This document shows, piece by piece, positions 22,267 through 34,900 of a stretch of DNA of 64,000 bases (positions are counted from its first letter, which is position 1; every line of letters starts with the position of its first letter). The DNA comes from Symbiodinium kawagutii (lineage: Eukaryota > Sar > Dinophyceae > Suessiales > Symbiodiniaceae). The stretch lies in NCBI GenBank assembly GCA_009767595.1, contig VSDK01013833.1:291896-355895 (forward strand), read 5' to 3'. Under the pieces are notes generated by a model. That model worked only from the letters and a program-made list of their open reading frames with translations. It had not been told where the DNA came from and did no database searches. A program made the translations under genes and the position numbers.

Positions 22267-22314
22267 GAACTATGGAAAGAACTATGGAAAGAACCATGGA
22301 ACAAACCATGGAAA
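22267..22314. repeat. 12-bp tandem repeat GAACTATGGAAA
   Basis: About four degenerate units (GAACTATGGAAA to GAACCATGGAAC). The same unit occurs in reverse complement at 61469-61504. Confidence 0.85.
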
Positions 22315-23989
22315 TGTTCAAATGAAATGCTGAATATAGAGGCCATGCATGCATACTACCATCATGTTATACATGTGATTACATGTGCACTGGTTGTCAT
22401 TTAACCATGTAATTATTTAATTGCAGGCTGATCAAATGTATTTGCATCATGACAAATTCTTACAAACACTTTGATAATCTATGATAATTAGATAGCTTAT
22501 AGCTTCCCATAGCACATCATATCAAAATGCGCATCAGACATGAAGACATTCAGGATGATCATGATATCCATATCAAGCATCATATCATATGGCCACATCG
22601 CCATGAAGCTCGCTTTTCTGGATCAAGGGTTTGGCAAAGCAACAACCGGACCATCATCGTCTATCTACTTCCAACAGCCCACCAAATCAGCATTGAAATC
22701 AAACATGCAGAGATTCAGAATGACATCATCCAATCATCCATATCAAACATCACATCGCCACATCGCCGTAATGGATGCACTGGAAGAGTCCTGCTCCAAG
22801 CGACTCTTTACTGCAATTTGCGCTTGTGGTCACACTACCCCTAGGCATGAATCACAGTAGGCCAAGCAATGCCAAGTGATGAATTCAAACCAGGACGTCA
22901 TGCTGGAGACATGCATCAATGCACTTCCTGCTTGCCATTTTGTCCCACATCTGAGGACAGAAGACGTCTGGCTTACTCACCCTATTCCCCAAATTTTGGT
23001 CCAAGAGGCACTCGGGCTGCAACCAGGACGTTTGCCAAGGGATGCCAAGGGTTTTTCAGGATGGTTGTCTGATGTACCCATGGAATTGGAATACATCATC
23101 GTATTTTCTGTTGGGAGCCTGGCTTGACGACAGCTCAGGTACGTCCAGCTTGCGGGATTTGCAGCAGATGAGCATGATCACTCAGGACGCCCTCCGTTTC
23201 TTGACAAGGTTATGGAATCGGCTGGTGGGTCAGGTGAGGGCTAAGTTTTAATTTAATTGTTTATAGTTATAGTAAATGCATATCATTTGCGTGAGCCAGA
23301 TGGCATTGGTAAGCGTCGGTGGAACATGAAACTATATCACTGTAGACTGTAAACTTTTACTATTTCACATCAAGAAAGGTTGTCTTCGTTACACACGTGG
23401 CAAATTGACATCTTGTTAGCATTACTTTTATGATTGCAATGAATTCATTTTTGATTTCATACCGCTTCAGACCACTCTGATGACATCATTATATTGATAC
23501 TTAACTTACTGCTATTTATGATTTTTGTGTTATTCTGTTATTCTGAGTTATTCTTATTGATGCTGATTGTTCATTCTTCAGTTCTTCATCACTTGATCAA
23601 TTTGCACCTACATGTGTGAAGTGATGAAATAGGAGAAAGCGATCTAGAATCCTGAGTCCCAGGCCATAGCAGCATGATTCCCAGTCATAGCTTCAATATT
23701 TTGAATCAGTAATTGTGATGTGTTGACAGACAGGCAGCCATTCATGCTGCTTCTATTGGTCAATGTCGATGTTCGTTGTCCCTTTGCAGGGCTGCAGCTC
23801 AAACACCATTTGCTTCTCATGCTTCGAATGGAGATTCAATTTGCACACCTTATATCCAGATGATTGCTGCGACAAAACAAACATGCTTTAACATGGCAAT
23901 ACCATTTCATACCAATTTGTGGACGTGACCCATTACAAGTTTTTCCACGGTTTCTTTCGCGCCTGTGCCCTGCGGCAATCTGTGGCATC

Positions 23990-25328
23990 ATGGCGGACCT
24001 TGAGACCATCCACAGCAGCCCTGAGCTCAACAGTCGTCCTGAGGCTGGGGATATTGTCAGTTTGCAGGGCACCCTTTCATTCGTTTCTCATTCCATTTTG
24101 CCTCTGTTGTTTTGAGGTTGCAGAAGCCGGGTTCACAAGATAATGATTGGTAGATTCAGAAATCAACCCTGCTCAGGGCACCAGCGAGAGAGCAGCGACT
24201 GCAGAGCCAAGGGCTGCTGCGAACTTGGCATCCCCTATGTCATCTACCGTGGCGCCGCCAGTGGAGGAGCAGCCCTTGGATAACCAGCCCACAATGCAGG
24301 AAGTCGTGATGGCCCATGCACATGTTATGGCACAGCATCTGTTGGTGCAGTACCTGCAACAGGGTGGATGGATCCCTCAAGCAACTCCACCGGCGGCTCC
24401 TCCAGCATGTGGCCCGGAACCTCCAGCATCAGCATCACCCCCCCGTGACTCTGTGCCGGTGTCAGCAGCATGTGGACCGCCGCCAGCCCCAAAGCCTGTG
24501 GAAGATCCATCTTCATCTTGCCTACGTCCAAAGTCTGGCCAACCAACACCGCCGAGGCTTGAAACAGTGCCCAAGCCAGCCATTGTCTACCCAGTGGCCA
24601 AGACCAAGTTGGCCAGACCTCCCCTGCCAACATGGGTTCCCAGGCCTCTCCCACACAAACCTGTGCGGCTCCCTCTGCCCAGACGCCCTGTGGTGGCACC
24701 CAGTTTGTCACCAAGCACCGTGCCGCCCCGTGGTGTCACCATGCACCGTGCCGCCAATGTGGCGCCACCGCCTCCATGCAATGTGGTGCCACCGCCGCGC
24801 CCCACAATTCCCCCACGTGCCAACCTGCCACCACACTCCAATGTGGGGCCACGTGTGCCAAAGCCACCAAGCACACCTCCACCATGCAGGTGTGGTGCAG
24901 CTGATGAGGTTGAAGAGGTGGAGGTTGAGGATGAAACCCCAAAGGATGAGGGCAATGGCGACACTCGCCATGGCCATGGTGGCCATGGTGGCTATGGTGG
25001 CTATGTTGGCTATGGTCACTACGGTCGCTATGGCAATGATCGCTACGACCATGGCTGGGATGATGGCGACATCTATGCCTATGCCCACTCGGATGACAAC
25101 AGTGGCAAATCTTGGCAGGACAGCCAGGAATGTGACTATGAATCTGCATCCTGGAAGCGCTCCTGGGGCTGGTGGGACAGTGATGAGACGACGGTGTATT
25201 GGGACACGAAGGACAAGAACGACCATGGTGCTGAGGGCAAGTGGCATGATGAAGACCGGTGGGACACCCAGAAGACATGGGATGAGCGCCACGAGCCGGA
25301 GCCCGAAGGTGATGCAGAGATGGAGGAG
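23990..25328 (+). CDS. Low-complexity protein: Pro-rich then Gly/Tyr/Asp-rich, exons 1-2
   Basis: Proposed exon 1 is 23990-24055, starting at an ATG (MADLETIHSSPELNSRPEA) and ending before GTCAGT. Exon 2 is 24177-25328, starting after accctgctcAG; both are phase 0, giving 22 + 384 codons, with the frame still open to 25454. Residues about 35-270 are Ala/Pro-rich with many PPP runs; a CRCGAADEVEEVEVEDE switch follows; then a Gly/Tyr/His segment (GGHGGYGGYVGYGHYGRYG) and a Trp/Asp/Lys-rich acidic end. Such sequence is intrinsically disordered and in other eukaryotes is common in RNA-binding or condensate-forming proteins, but no fold is visible here. GC content is clearly above its surroundings, which supports it being coding. 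Further exons probably follow. Confidence 0.7.
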
Positions 25329-25686
25329 GTCCTCCGTCACAAGCGGCCTCTTGGTTGGTGTTTATTGGGAGTCAGTGGGGCATGTGAGGTGACAAATCAC
25401 ACATTAAACAGGCTACTGTCGCCAGGGTTCATGTTTCAAATGAAGCAATCCTGAAAGATTAAATTAACTGTTAAAGATTGAGGGGAGGATTGGAACATGT
25501 AACATGTAACGCTTGCTGCTTGGCAACTAACCTTTCCCAATGCCAATGCACTACAATCTTTCCCAACTCCGGCTTTGCATTACATAGGTGATAGGTGTGC
25601 TCAAGTGTTGTCACTTCATGTCTTAGAGACGCAAGCTTTTGTTTTTAGATATGATATTTTTTTGTAAGCAGCTGTGCTTTCCACAG
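25329..25686. other. Likely intron after exon 2
   Basis: AT-rich, no supported gene; ends in a pyrimidine-containing tract and ccacAG at 25686. Confidence 0.4.
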
Positions 25687-26011
25687 GATGCGTGGCTGGT
25701 AACCTCGGGGACTCAACATCCATATACCGTCTTTCCATTGGGCTTCTGGGTAGAGATTTGCCTTGCATCTGAGGAAGATGGCTTGGGAAGCTCCGAACCC
25801 CGTGGTGAAGCCGAAGGCGATGCCAAGGCAGGAGTCATCCGTGGCGAAGCCGAAGGCAATGCCATATAGGCAGGAGCCACGTAGGCAGGAGCCAGTGGCT
25901 AAGTGCACCTGGTCAACCCGATCTTTCCGGGGCTCCGAAGGGGAGAGTGGATGGTGATGCCGCTGTGAGCGCAGAGGAGTTCCCACCACTGGAGACTGAA
26001 GAAATGAACAG
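25687..26011 (+). CDS. Candidate exon(s) with AKPKAMP-type repeats and an EEFPPLE motif
   Basis: GC-rich block after ccacAG. One frame reads KMAWEAPNPVVKPKAMPRQ and repeats VAKPKAMPYRQEPRRQEPVA; another frame reads DGDAAVSAEEFPPLETEEMN at 25947-26006. The two cannot be one exon, so there is an intron, a frameshift or a chance open frame. The related GAAGCCGAAGGC units are an internal repeat. Confidence 0.4.
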
Positions 26012-27748
26012 GTTTCAATCTTGGACGGACAAACGGTTCCGGTTGTATTTATCTAGTGTCAGGGGCCAGGGTTCATTAATTCTAAAAGCAGAGCGGTCAG
26101 AAGTTTTGCAAACAAGATGGTGGGAACTTGGCGTACCGAAGGAAGACCTGTGTTGCAGTCTGTAGTCTGTAGCCAAATTTTGAATGTTTTCCATTTGCTG
26201 GGCCGGGCTGCTTGGATACGGGAACCATCACTCCACTAGTTTGGATCACCTTTGAAATTTGAAATCTTTTACCAAACTGATGATTCATGTCTTGACTCTT
26301 GACCACAGTTCAAGATTCCACCATATGATAAGATAAGATTCAAGATTCATTGTTTTCCGCAAGCGTAGCTGTCAAGAGTTTGGATGATGATGGGCGCCAA
26401 ATTTAAGTCCACCATGCCCAGGAGGATCCCAGCACTGGTAAGAAACCAGTTTTCCTTCCAAAAGCAGTTTGTCAATGCACAAACAAAGGTAATTAGATCA
26501 TTTGGATCGATGCAGGTCCGCAACAGTCTGAAACAAGTTTTGCGCCCGCACAGTCTTTCAGGTGTGTCGCTCCAGAAATATTAATCCAGTGGTTAAGGTG
26601 AAACAAAAACATGGACGGTCGGTATACAGCATATCTAAGGTAAGCATCTGTGCCATGTCAAGCTATAGAAATGATATGATTATGAATTTGTATTACACTA
26701 ACCTACATGATATGATATCAATCGAATCATTTCATATGTTGTGCTATTACTTCTGCATTGATATACTGATATACATTCATTGTCATACGGTACCATGGGT
26801 CACAAGTTTCCATGACATCCCGAGATCCCCTCAAATAATTACAGCTCAACCCATGAGCATGTGCATTGGACTTGCGCCAAGATATTTCAAGGCCACTATT
26901 TTTTCAATAGGGAGTTGTTTGCTTGCCTCATGTCAGACCCCTGTTTGCTATGTTTGTATCCAGCCCCCAGTGTTCATACTGCTTGGTTTTGATTTTGACT
27001 GGAAAAAAATTAAAGGACAAACGTTGGTTATGTATTCACCACAAGTTGCAAGTATCTTCAAAACGAATTCCCCATACAAATAGGATTTGGGCAACCATGC
27101 GCCAATCATGTGTGGCATGCAACTCTCTGAAATAGCTTTTTCAATCAACATCCACGCATGACAGAATATCAGGAAATAATTTGAAATAATTTCATATCAT
27201 CAGATGATTGTGATCAAATGATCATCATTATCTTTATCTGCATCAGGTCCTCATATCCCATCCCATCACTTCATATCCTTTCGTTACTCATGTTCTGGTC
27301 TTGGTAGTCTATTGATCATCTTATCCTCACTCATCGTTTTGATTCCGTGCTTACATGGTGAGAAAAACCTGGGCTTAGACAGGTCATAAACATGCATTGC
27401 ACATCATATTTTGACCCGGACCTTTGTGGTGCATTCATTGTTTACTCCAAGTGCCCAGTGTCATACCAAGGCTACTGGTGTGGGGTGCTTGTGAGGGATC
27501 CGGAGCTTTCCCTTACGTGTGGCAACTTGGCTCATCCATTAGTCATGGGGTTGCCTGCTTCACAGTGCCAGTGACTACAAGTTTCTGTCGCAACATGTTA
27601 CACATCCACATCCATGAAATCGAATAGATCCTGGCAGAAAAGTCTACATTCTCTATTGCCTGCTTGGTGCACTTGGGTTTCAGTGCAGGTAGGTCAGTTG
27701 GTCTTTGTGTTGTTCCTATTGCCATTGTTTCCATTTTTTTGGCCGAAG
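26012..27748. other. Non-coding, probably intronic
   Basis: AT-rich with repeated CATATGATATGATA words. Small open frames near 26384-26584 and 27484-27574 lack convincing splice boundaries. Confidence 0.4.
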
Positions 27749-27871
27749 CCAAGAATTTCGCCAAGGAAGTACCTGACAGAGGTCACCGGCATCAAGCACA
27801 GAGTCTTGTTCAGCTCCGACAATGACCAGGGCTGCAAGGAGTGGAACTTGCGCCACTTTGATTGCGCCTCG
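27749..27871 (+). CDS. Candidate 123-bp exon
   Basis: Follows a strong pyrimidine tract and gccgaAG; phase 0, 41 codons, reading PRISPRKYLTEVTGIKHRV then LFSSDNDQGCKEWNLRHFD; possible GC donor after GCCTCG. No family recognised. It probably belongs with the exon at 27994. Confidence 0.5.
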
Positions 27872-27993
27872 GCTTTCAGTTGCTGTTGCGCAAAACAGAT
27901 TGTACAGATAGTGATAGTGATAGTGTTTACTCTTTGTTAGTGTCAATGCCAAACCAGATTGCGCTGAAAGTGTTGTTTCTCCAACGGCCCAAG

Positions 27994-28151
27994 CTGTTTG
28001 TTTGCCACGGCCATGGCCACCGCCAAACCCAGATGAACATTGGTTCAATGACATCGAAGACGACATCTCTGGGGGCTACTGTGCTGTGTGCGACGCAGTG
28101 CATTACAGCGGAGTCGAGCTGTCAGCAGAGACGGACTCTTGCAGTGGGAGG
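27994..28151 (+). CDS. Candidate exon with PPPNPDEHWFND and a CxxC pair
   Basis: Runs from ggcccAAG to GGGAGG|GTAACA. The likely frame reads PRPWPPPNPDEHWFNDIE, then GGYCAVCDAVHYSG and ends ETDSCSGR. The acidic and aromatic content, with the CxxC, looks protein-like, but no family is recognised. Confidence 0.5.
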
Positions 28152-28530
28152 GTAACAGGCAAGTCCGGTGTCTACAACCTGGTTCTATTCTACATGACTA
28201 GATTTTAGATAAGTTAAGTGAAAATGATAAGTGGGTCTATAAGCGAAGCTGAACCAAGGTAAAGTTTGGCATCCCCCCAAACAGGGAGAGTGGAGAGCCT
28301 TTAAACAAGACCTTGATTTGAAAAACATGTTAACATGTTCACCAAAGCTGTGGCCAAACAAGGGTATAGTATAGTCACAAAGAGCATCCCACAGCCTCAG
28401 CCCCTAACCCATGACTCACAAGACTCATGACTCATGACTCAAACCAACAACCATAACTCCATAACCTTACGCCTAAGCAGTGGAAACAACATCCTTATAG
28501 CTTCCACCGTATGGGCCGTATGGGGTTTTA
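28152..28530. other. Non-coding spacer before the tandem array
   Basis: AT-rich, with short direct repeats of GACTCATGACTCA at about 28420-28440. Confidence 0.4.
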
Positions 28531-29835
28531 GCTTCCATCCAAATGGTTTTAGCTTCCACGCCACCCGTTTGAGAAGATTTAGAAAACATTTGCGCCGAAG
28601 CTGTGGAAGCTACGTCCGTGTGGCTATCAGGTATGGAGGGTTTGGGCCATAATTCCAAAATAGTTTCCGCATGCTTGCAAGGATTTAGTATTTAGGTTTT
28701 AGGTAATAACATTGCTGTGGAAGCTACATCCTGGTAGCCAGGATGAGCTTGCACGTAGGTACCGTAGGGGTTTTTAGCTTCCATCCAAATGGTTTTAGCT
28801 TCCACGCCACCCGTTTGAGAAGATTTAGAAAAGATTTGCGCCGAAGCTGTGGAAGCTACGTCCGTAGTTTCCGCATGCTTGCAAGGATCAGTTTAGGCAA
28901 CATTGCCAATTGCTGTGGAAGCTACATCCTGGTAGCCAGGATGAGCTTGCGCCTAGGTACCATAGGGGTTTTTAGCTTCCATCCAAATGGTTTTAGCTTC
29001 CACGCCACCCGTTTGAGAAGATTTAGAAAACATTTGCGCCGAAGCTGTGGAAGCTACGTCCGTGTGGCTATCAGGTATGGAGGGGTTGGGCCATAATTCC
29101 AAAATAGTTTCCGCATGCTTGCAAGGATTTAGTATTTAGGTTTTAGGTAACATTGCTGTGGAAGCTACATCCTGGTAGCCAGGATGAGCTTGCGCGTAGG
29201 TACCGTAGGGGTTTTTAGCTTCCATCCAAATGGTTTTAGCTTCCACGCCACCCGTTTGAGAAGATTTAGAAAAGATTTGCGCCGAAGCTGTGGAAGCTAC
29301 GTCCGTAGTTTCCACATGCTTGCAAGGATCAGTTGAGGCAACATTAACATTGCCAATTGCTGTGGAAGCTACATCCTGGTAGCCAGGATGAGCTTGCACG
29401 TAGGTACCATAGGGGAGGGGTTTTTAGCTTCCATCCAAATGGTTTTAGCTTCCACGCCACCCGTTTGAGAAGATTTAGAAAACATTTGCGCCGAAGCTGT
29501 GGAAGCTACGTCCGTGTGGCTATCAGGTATGGAGGGTTTGGGCCACAATTCCAAAATAGTTTCCGCATGCTTGCAAGGATTTAGTATTTAGGTTTTAGGT
29601 AACATTGCTGTGGAAGCTACATCCTGGTAGCCAGGATGAGCTTGCACGTAGGTACCGTAGGGGTTTTTAGCTTCCATCCAAATGGTTTTAGCTTCCACGC
29701 CACCCGTTTGAGAAGATTTAGAAAAGATTTGCGCCGAAGCTGTGGAAGCTACGTCTGTGTGGCTGTCATGTATGGGTGCAGCTTCCATGCAAAACTCTTC
29801 GTTTCCATCCATAAGGTTCTCGCAAGGTGAGGTTC
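28505..29835. repeat. Six-unit tandem array with alternating long and short units
   Basis: The word GCTTCCATCCAAATGG starts at 28531, 28778, 28975, 29218, 29427 and 29670, so unit lengths alternate 247, 197, 243, 209, 243: a higher-order repeat of about 445 bases made of a long (A) and a short (B) form. A units carry GTGGCTATCAGGTATGGAGG and a TTCCAAAATAGTTTCC segment; B units go straight to GTAGTTTCC. Each unit has an inverted pair, AGCTTCCAC and GTGGAAGCT, about 43 bases apart. Open frames inside are products of the repeat. It lies between candidate exons. Confidence 0.95.
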
Positions 29836-30018
29836 AATAACGTGTTGGATTTTTTTCATGACCCCACAGCTTCCAATCTGTTTCACAATATTTTCAACCA
29901 TTTGGTTGGTGCAAATAGTATGGTGCACGTACTCAGTCTGCTAAATGCTACCATCCGTGTCTATCTATGACAAGTGCTGAGTGGAGTTGTTTTTCTGCTG
30001 GCCAGCAGTTTTGCTAAG

Positions 30019-30530
30019 GACATGGCCTGTATCGGCGTTCCATGCCCTCTATTCAGTCGCCTCAACATCAAGACTCGCAAGAAAGGATACAACCCTTTCC
30101 AGGAGCCACTTGTCCAAATCCTGATGGGTTCCAGGCACTCTCAGTCCTAGCTGAGGTCAGGGTTTGCGCTCACATTGTGGCAGTCCCATAGATTTTTTGT
30201 AGTCTCAGTCTCACAGTGGCATCTTGATTTTTTTTGCTCATTGATTGACAGTGTAGCATTTGAATTTGTATTTGAGACTCTTCTCTTCATGTAAACAATA
30301 TCATGGTTTCAATGTAAGCAAGAATTTCTAATTGCTGGTTTGAGTAGACGTCGGCATGACATCATTGCAGTGCGTTGCAACATAGTAATGGTGATCCCAA
30401 CACTGATGAGTGTCCAGATAAGGCCATCCAGCCGCGTGGTGTTCCAGTCACTGCTGAAGATCAGAGCTCGCAATCCCAAAACCTGGATCATCGAAGAGGC
30501 ACGAAGTCGCAAAACAGACTTTCAAAATGA
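30019..30530 (+). CDS. Two weak exon candidates (30019-30127, 30371-30530)
   Basis: The first follows tttgctAAG and reads DMACIGVPCPLFSRLNIKTR then KKGYNPFQEPLVQILM before GTTCCA. The second follows cattgcAG and in one frame is Ser/Gln/Asn-rich (HSNGDPNTDECPDKAIQPRG). Both have alternative open frames. They may belong to the gene starting at 23990. Confidence 0.3.
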
Positions 30531-31965
30531 GGGGTGTCAGATTTGCAAAGCTTAAGCTGCCTTTCAATGCAACAACCTTGCCCCCGCATCTCGGAGGTTG
30601 ACACAATTTTGAGACCGTTCGCTACACCTGTTCGAATTGATGGCTATGAGTACAAGGCGCAGCAAAGGACTGGGTTTCAAGGTTTTAACCCAGCACAAAG
30701 CCTTGCCGGTGCCAAACGGTTGAACAAGTATTCAGTACACATCACGTGATTGCATCACATCACATCACTTGAGGCAATCCAACTGAACCAATGGGCAAGC
30801 CATGGGGGATTTAGGTCAGGTTGGTAATTGTTTGAATTGATCCCAAGGGTGCTGCCACAGAAAAATTTCCAAGGATCTTGGCAATGCCGGTAGTTCACTT
30901 AGAAAAATAATGACATAATCATAATCATAATGTCATAATGGGGTTGAGTTGGATGTTTGAATAAAATTCAGCCAGATTCTGCCATTAATTAATTTCTAAG
31001 TTTAGCTCCTTACTTGAACATCCGTGTAACTCTATACCATTTTTGACTTACAACTCAACTTATTAAATTAACTAATTACAACTTTGAACTTGTAACTTAC
31101 TTACAACATGATGTAACTTAACTTATAAATTTTGTAATTGGTTCACTTTAAGATGCAACGTGTCGCCAAAAACCTAGGGCTATGACTTGAAATAAGTAAT
31201 ATAAATTTTAGTGTCTTGAAATACGTAACCTCGAAGTTACAACAAATAAATCATGCGCACCATTGAATCAAACTAATTTGTAACGTGTTTTGATGCTGGT
31301 CATTGATTTCGGCATTGGTAAGCTGCAGGGTAGAGCATGCAACAGCATCCACACATGCGGACCCAAATTTGGGGGATGTGGTTCTCATTGTATTTTGCAA
31401 TCAGATCACTCCAGCTTTTTTCATGACACAGATTGTCTCAGTCTCAGAATTTCCACGCCATGACGGAATGGCCAGAACTTAGTGATGGAACTGCTGAAAT
31501 CACAAGTGAAAGGGTATGCTATGCCCCTAGCCCTCCAACTTCTGTCCACTTTTCAAGTTGTCCTTTTTTCGCAGCCATTGGTTCCAACATGTGAGTGTAG
31601 AAAAAAGAAATTCGAACTACTGCAGGGCAATATTTTCAAGTTGAGTCTCTATCAAGTCCGGGGATAGGGCGATCAAGCAAACTATGGTAGCTAGGTCATG
31701 CTTGCTTGGTTTTTCGTTGTGTAATTTGATTGGTGAGCAACGATGATGTTGCGTGCAAGTGAAATGACACCCGTGATTCATATGCAATGATGTTCCCTTT
31801 GCCAAAAAAGGAGAGATGTCAATGTCATGATATGAAATGTCCCTCCATGATTCCCACTTTAGGCTGCTGGCGCAACATTTCCCTATCCGGTTTCGAAACA
31901 AAATTGGTATCTTGAAATCTTGTGTTTGTTGTCAACATGCCACCTCAACCAGACGAAATGGTGCC
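30531..31965. other. Non-coding intergenic stretch
   Basis: AT-rich with AACTTACAACTT-like words at 31020-31160. No supported gene. Confidence 0.45.
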
Positions 31966-34900
31966 ATGTCAATCCTACAGCTTATTCGCCCAACGAAGGC
32001 TTCACCTGTTTCCTTGAGTGCTTCAGAATCTTCTGATTCAAAGGGTTCAGGCAACCAGTCAAGTTCATACAGTACATCATCAGATGAGGAGTCAAGTGAA
32101 GCGGATCAACCAGGGAGCAAATCAGGGTCAGATGATGACAATGGGATGGTGCAGGAATTGCAACGGTTTCGGCGGAAAGCTCAAACACAGAAGGCTCGCG
32201 ATGCACTGGTGAAGAAACGACTGATTGCAAAGCTGTCAAGCAACAAGGACCCAAAAGAACTTCACCCAGCATCAGACTATCGCCGCCATGTGTGCCTGGA
32301 CACGGCCTCATCCCTGACAAAACCAGGTCTCTCTGAAGTTTGTCAAAAGCAGCGATTGCGACTTTTGTGGTCATGGTTCAAGGCTTTCACTGGATCCATT
32401 GCAAATTTAGTCAGTGATGACAGTGATCAGGCGCAGGACATACGACATATGGTTAACAGCTGCATCATTGACGACACCAACATGGTGTTCTCGTCAAAGC
32501 GGGAAAGCAAATATGAAGAAAAGGGGGCTGCTAGCTGCAATGTCAGTGTTATGAACAACTCGCAAACATTGGTTCTTCGTTTTGCTCGTGGTGATCCTGC
32601 ATGCAGAACCTTCTTGATTCAGACGCCGCTTTCTGCCCTGCAAAAGACGAACGCCAGTGGCATTGCCACTGAATTTTGCAGTTGGATTTTGTTTTGGTTG
32701 GGCCGTGTAGGTGAACGCTGGCTGCGATTCAATAGCAGCATCAAGTTGCCTTCAAAAATCCCAATCCAAGGTTTGGCGATAACGTGGGATAGCTTGAAGA
32801 CAAATGGTGCGGTACTGAAGGGGCTCCGGACATGTGTGTTCGCCCAGGGCGTCTCAGATTCGAAGGACCAGATCTTCCCCCTCTTCTCCAGTCGATGTGC
32901 CATCCACCAGGTTGCCATTGTGCGGAAGCAGTTGGTTTTCTGGTTTCCGGGCTACTGGAGTAGCATCGTGCGCCTCGGACACTTATTCGAGGTGAAGTCC
33001 TTCCGCCTTCACTTCAAGAAAGCCATTGCAAAGGTCATCATGGGCAGTTTCGAATACATTCTTGTTGCAACTTTGCCTTCTGATTTTTCTTTGTGGAAGG
33101 AGGAGAGAAAAACATTATTGTTTCAGAACATGCGGCCTGAGTCAACCAGGTTCAAAGCACACCAAGACCTTGCAGAGCTGGACAATTCTGAGACATCGTC
33201 CCGGAAAATCATACACTGGTGTGTTGGAAGCGCTTGTCCCTGTGGAGGATCGCAGCGAACAGCCCTGCTGAAGATTGTGGAACTGTATGTGTACCTGTTT
33301 GCAAACGGCTTCCCTGTGCCATTGACATACAGATGGAAACACAGTGATGCAGCAATGGCTTTTTGCAAGGAGACTAGCCTGCTTCAGGATGTGTTTGTTT
33401 TTTGGAATGGTGTCCAGAAGTTCTTTGTTCTCTGTTTTGGGTAATGAATACAACAGTCATGAGTTCGTCAGGTTCCCTGCTGACTCACCATTTCAGACAC
33501 GTCTGGATTCTTTGGAAATTATTGTCTAGTCTGCTGTTTCTGTTCAATTTTCTGGTTTCTTGACTAGACATTGACCCCCAAACAAAGTTTTCAATTTGTG
33601 CAGTGTCCATTGAGATGATTCAATGGGATGTTGTTTGGTTTTGACATGCTGTGTGTTTTTAGTTACGTTAAGTTAAATTCCACTACTACTGCTTGGCATT
33701 TGTTTTCCATGTTGGCTATTTAATTTATAATTTGCAATAGTCATTGTCATTGTCAATTATTATAATGATAGTTGATAGTTGATAGTTGCGAGTTTGTTGG
33801 GCCCATCTTATCGGCCAGCTCATAGCTCCATCGAGAAGCATTTGACCGGCGTGAAAAACACACCGTCTATTCAAAGGGCAAGACTGGACAGAAGACCAAG
33901 TAGCCCAACAAAAACTGAAACCACTCAACCTCAGGGTGTGTCCAAACAACTTTTCCCATATCTGACGCTTTCCAAGCATCAAATCATATCTTTGGACTGT
34001 CTCCCTCAACTACCTTGACCTTAACAACTTAGTTGGTTACAGTCTATGTTCAAACCAGGAAACCTAAAAGGTTGCTTGGTGTCATGGTCTGTTTGCTAGA
34101 GAGTTTGTTGTTTGCCAGTTCATTTTTGTTTTAAGGGTCAAAGCACACATTGGTCTGACTCACTGAGGAGGGAACTTTCCTTCACAACATCCTTCCTCGC
34201 GCTTTTCATGAATTGACAGATGGAAAGGATAATGACCAAGTGCGGGGTCAGTTGGACTGCCTGGTGGCTGACATTCACACTGATGAGAAAGGCGACTTGG
34301 ATGGAGAAGATTGGGGTGATCTGGAAATCATGGCCAAATTGCCGATCGGGGAGTCCGCAAATTTGTCCCCTGCCGAAATCAACCGCAAGAGAAAGAAACT
34401 TTGCTTCGCTGCTTTAGCATCGTCTTCCTTCATCCCTCGGACAACGCTGGTGGAGCATTTGATGAAGCCTATGTCCACAGCAATGAATTTGTTTTTCCAG
34501 AGAACTGACAATATAGCTCGTCTTCATCATTTGGCCCATCTGAGCCAGTCGAGCCGGGACAGCCCAGAGAAGTTTTCTGAAAGGCCAGCATGGGCAATTC
34601 ATTGCGGACAGTCAGTATTTTAAACATTGTGGTGAGTGACGTGATATCCTGAGTGTATATGTAACGTAGTATGAAAACATGTGCATGCTGCATGCACTTT
34701 GAAAGACACACATCACTTCACATCACATCGCATGCGCGTCCATCTTGATATCATGCTTTCTGGTGAAATGCCTGAAGGGTGGTATGCTGCAAGTTAGTTT
34801 CTACCAAGTTGGCACTTTTGTCCTGCTTAAATGCTTCTGCCAGGTCTGCTGAACTCTTCCGGGATTATGTGAATGGCAATTTTGGAATGCGGATGGTTTC

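Larger units (their letters stand above)
18721..23989. other. Non-coding; modest GC-rich islands near 18730-18870, 18990-19085 and 19875-20015
   Basis: AT-rich DNA with an A/T microsatellite at 19725-19791 and a 12-bp repeat at 22267-22314. A 139-codon open frame at 20805-21224 has no exon signals or recognisable domain. The islands are open in several frames and on both strands. I see nothing firm until the ATG at 23990. Confidence 0.4.

Noticed and set aside
24325-25340. Long minus-strand and +2 ORFs over the Pro/Gly-rich exon
   Set aside because: Shadows of a GC-rich, low-complexity coding exon on the plus strand.
28505-29835. CRISPR-like array
   Set aside because: Units are about 200-245 bases and directly tandem, with no unique spacers, in a eukaryotic context.
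31982-32374. 130-codon minus-strand ORF
   Set aside because: Antisense to the well-supported first exon of the HMG/PARP-finger gene.
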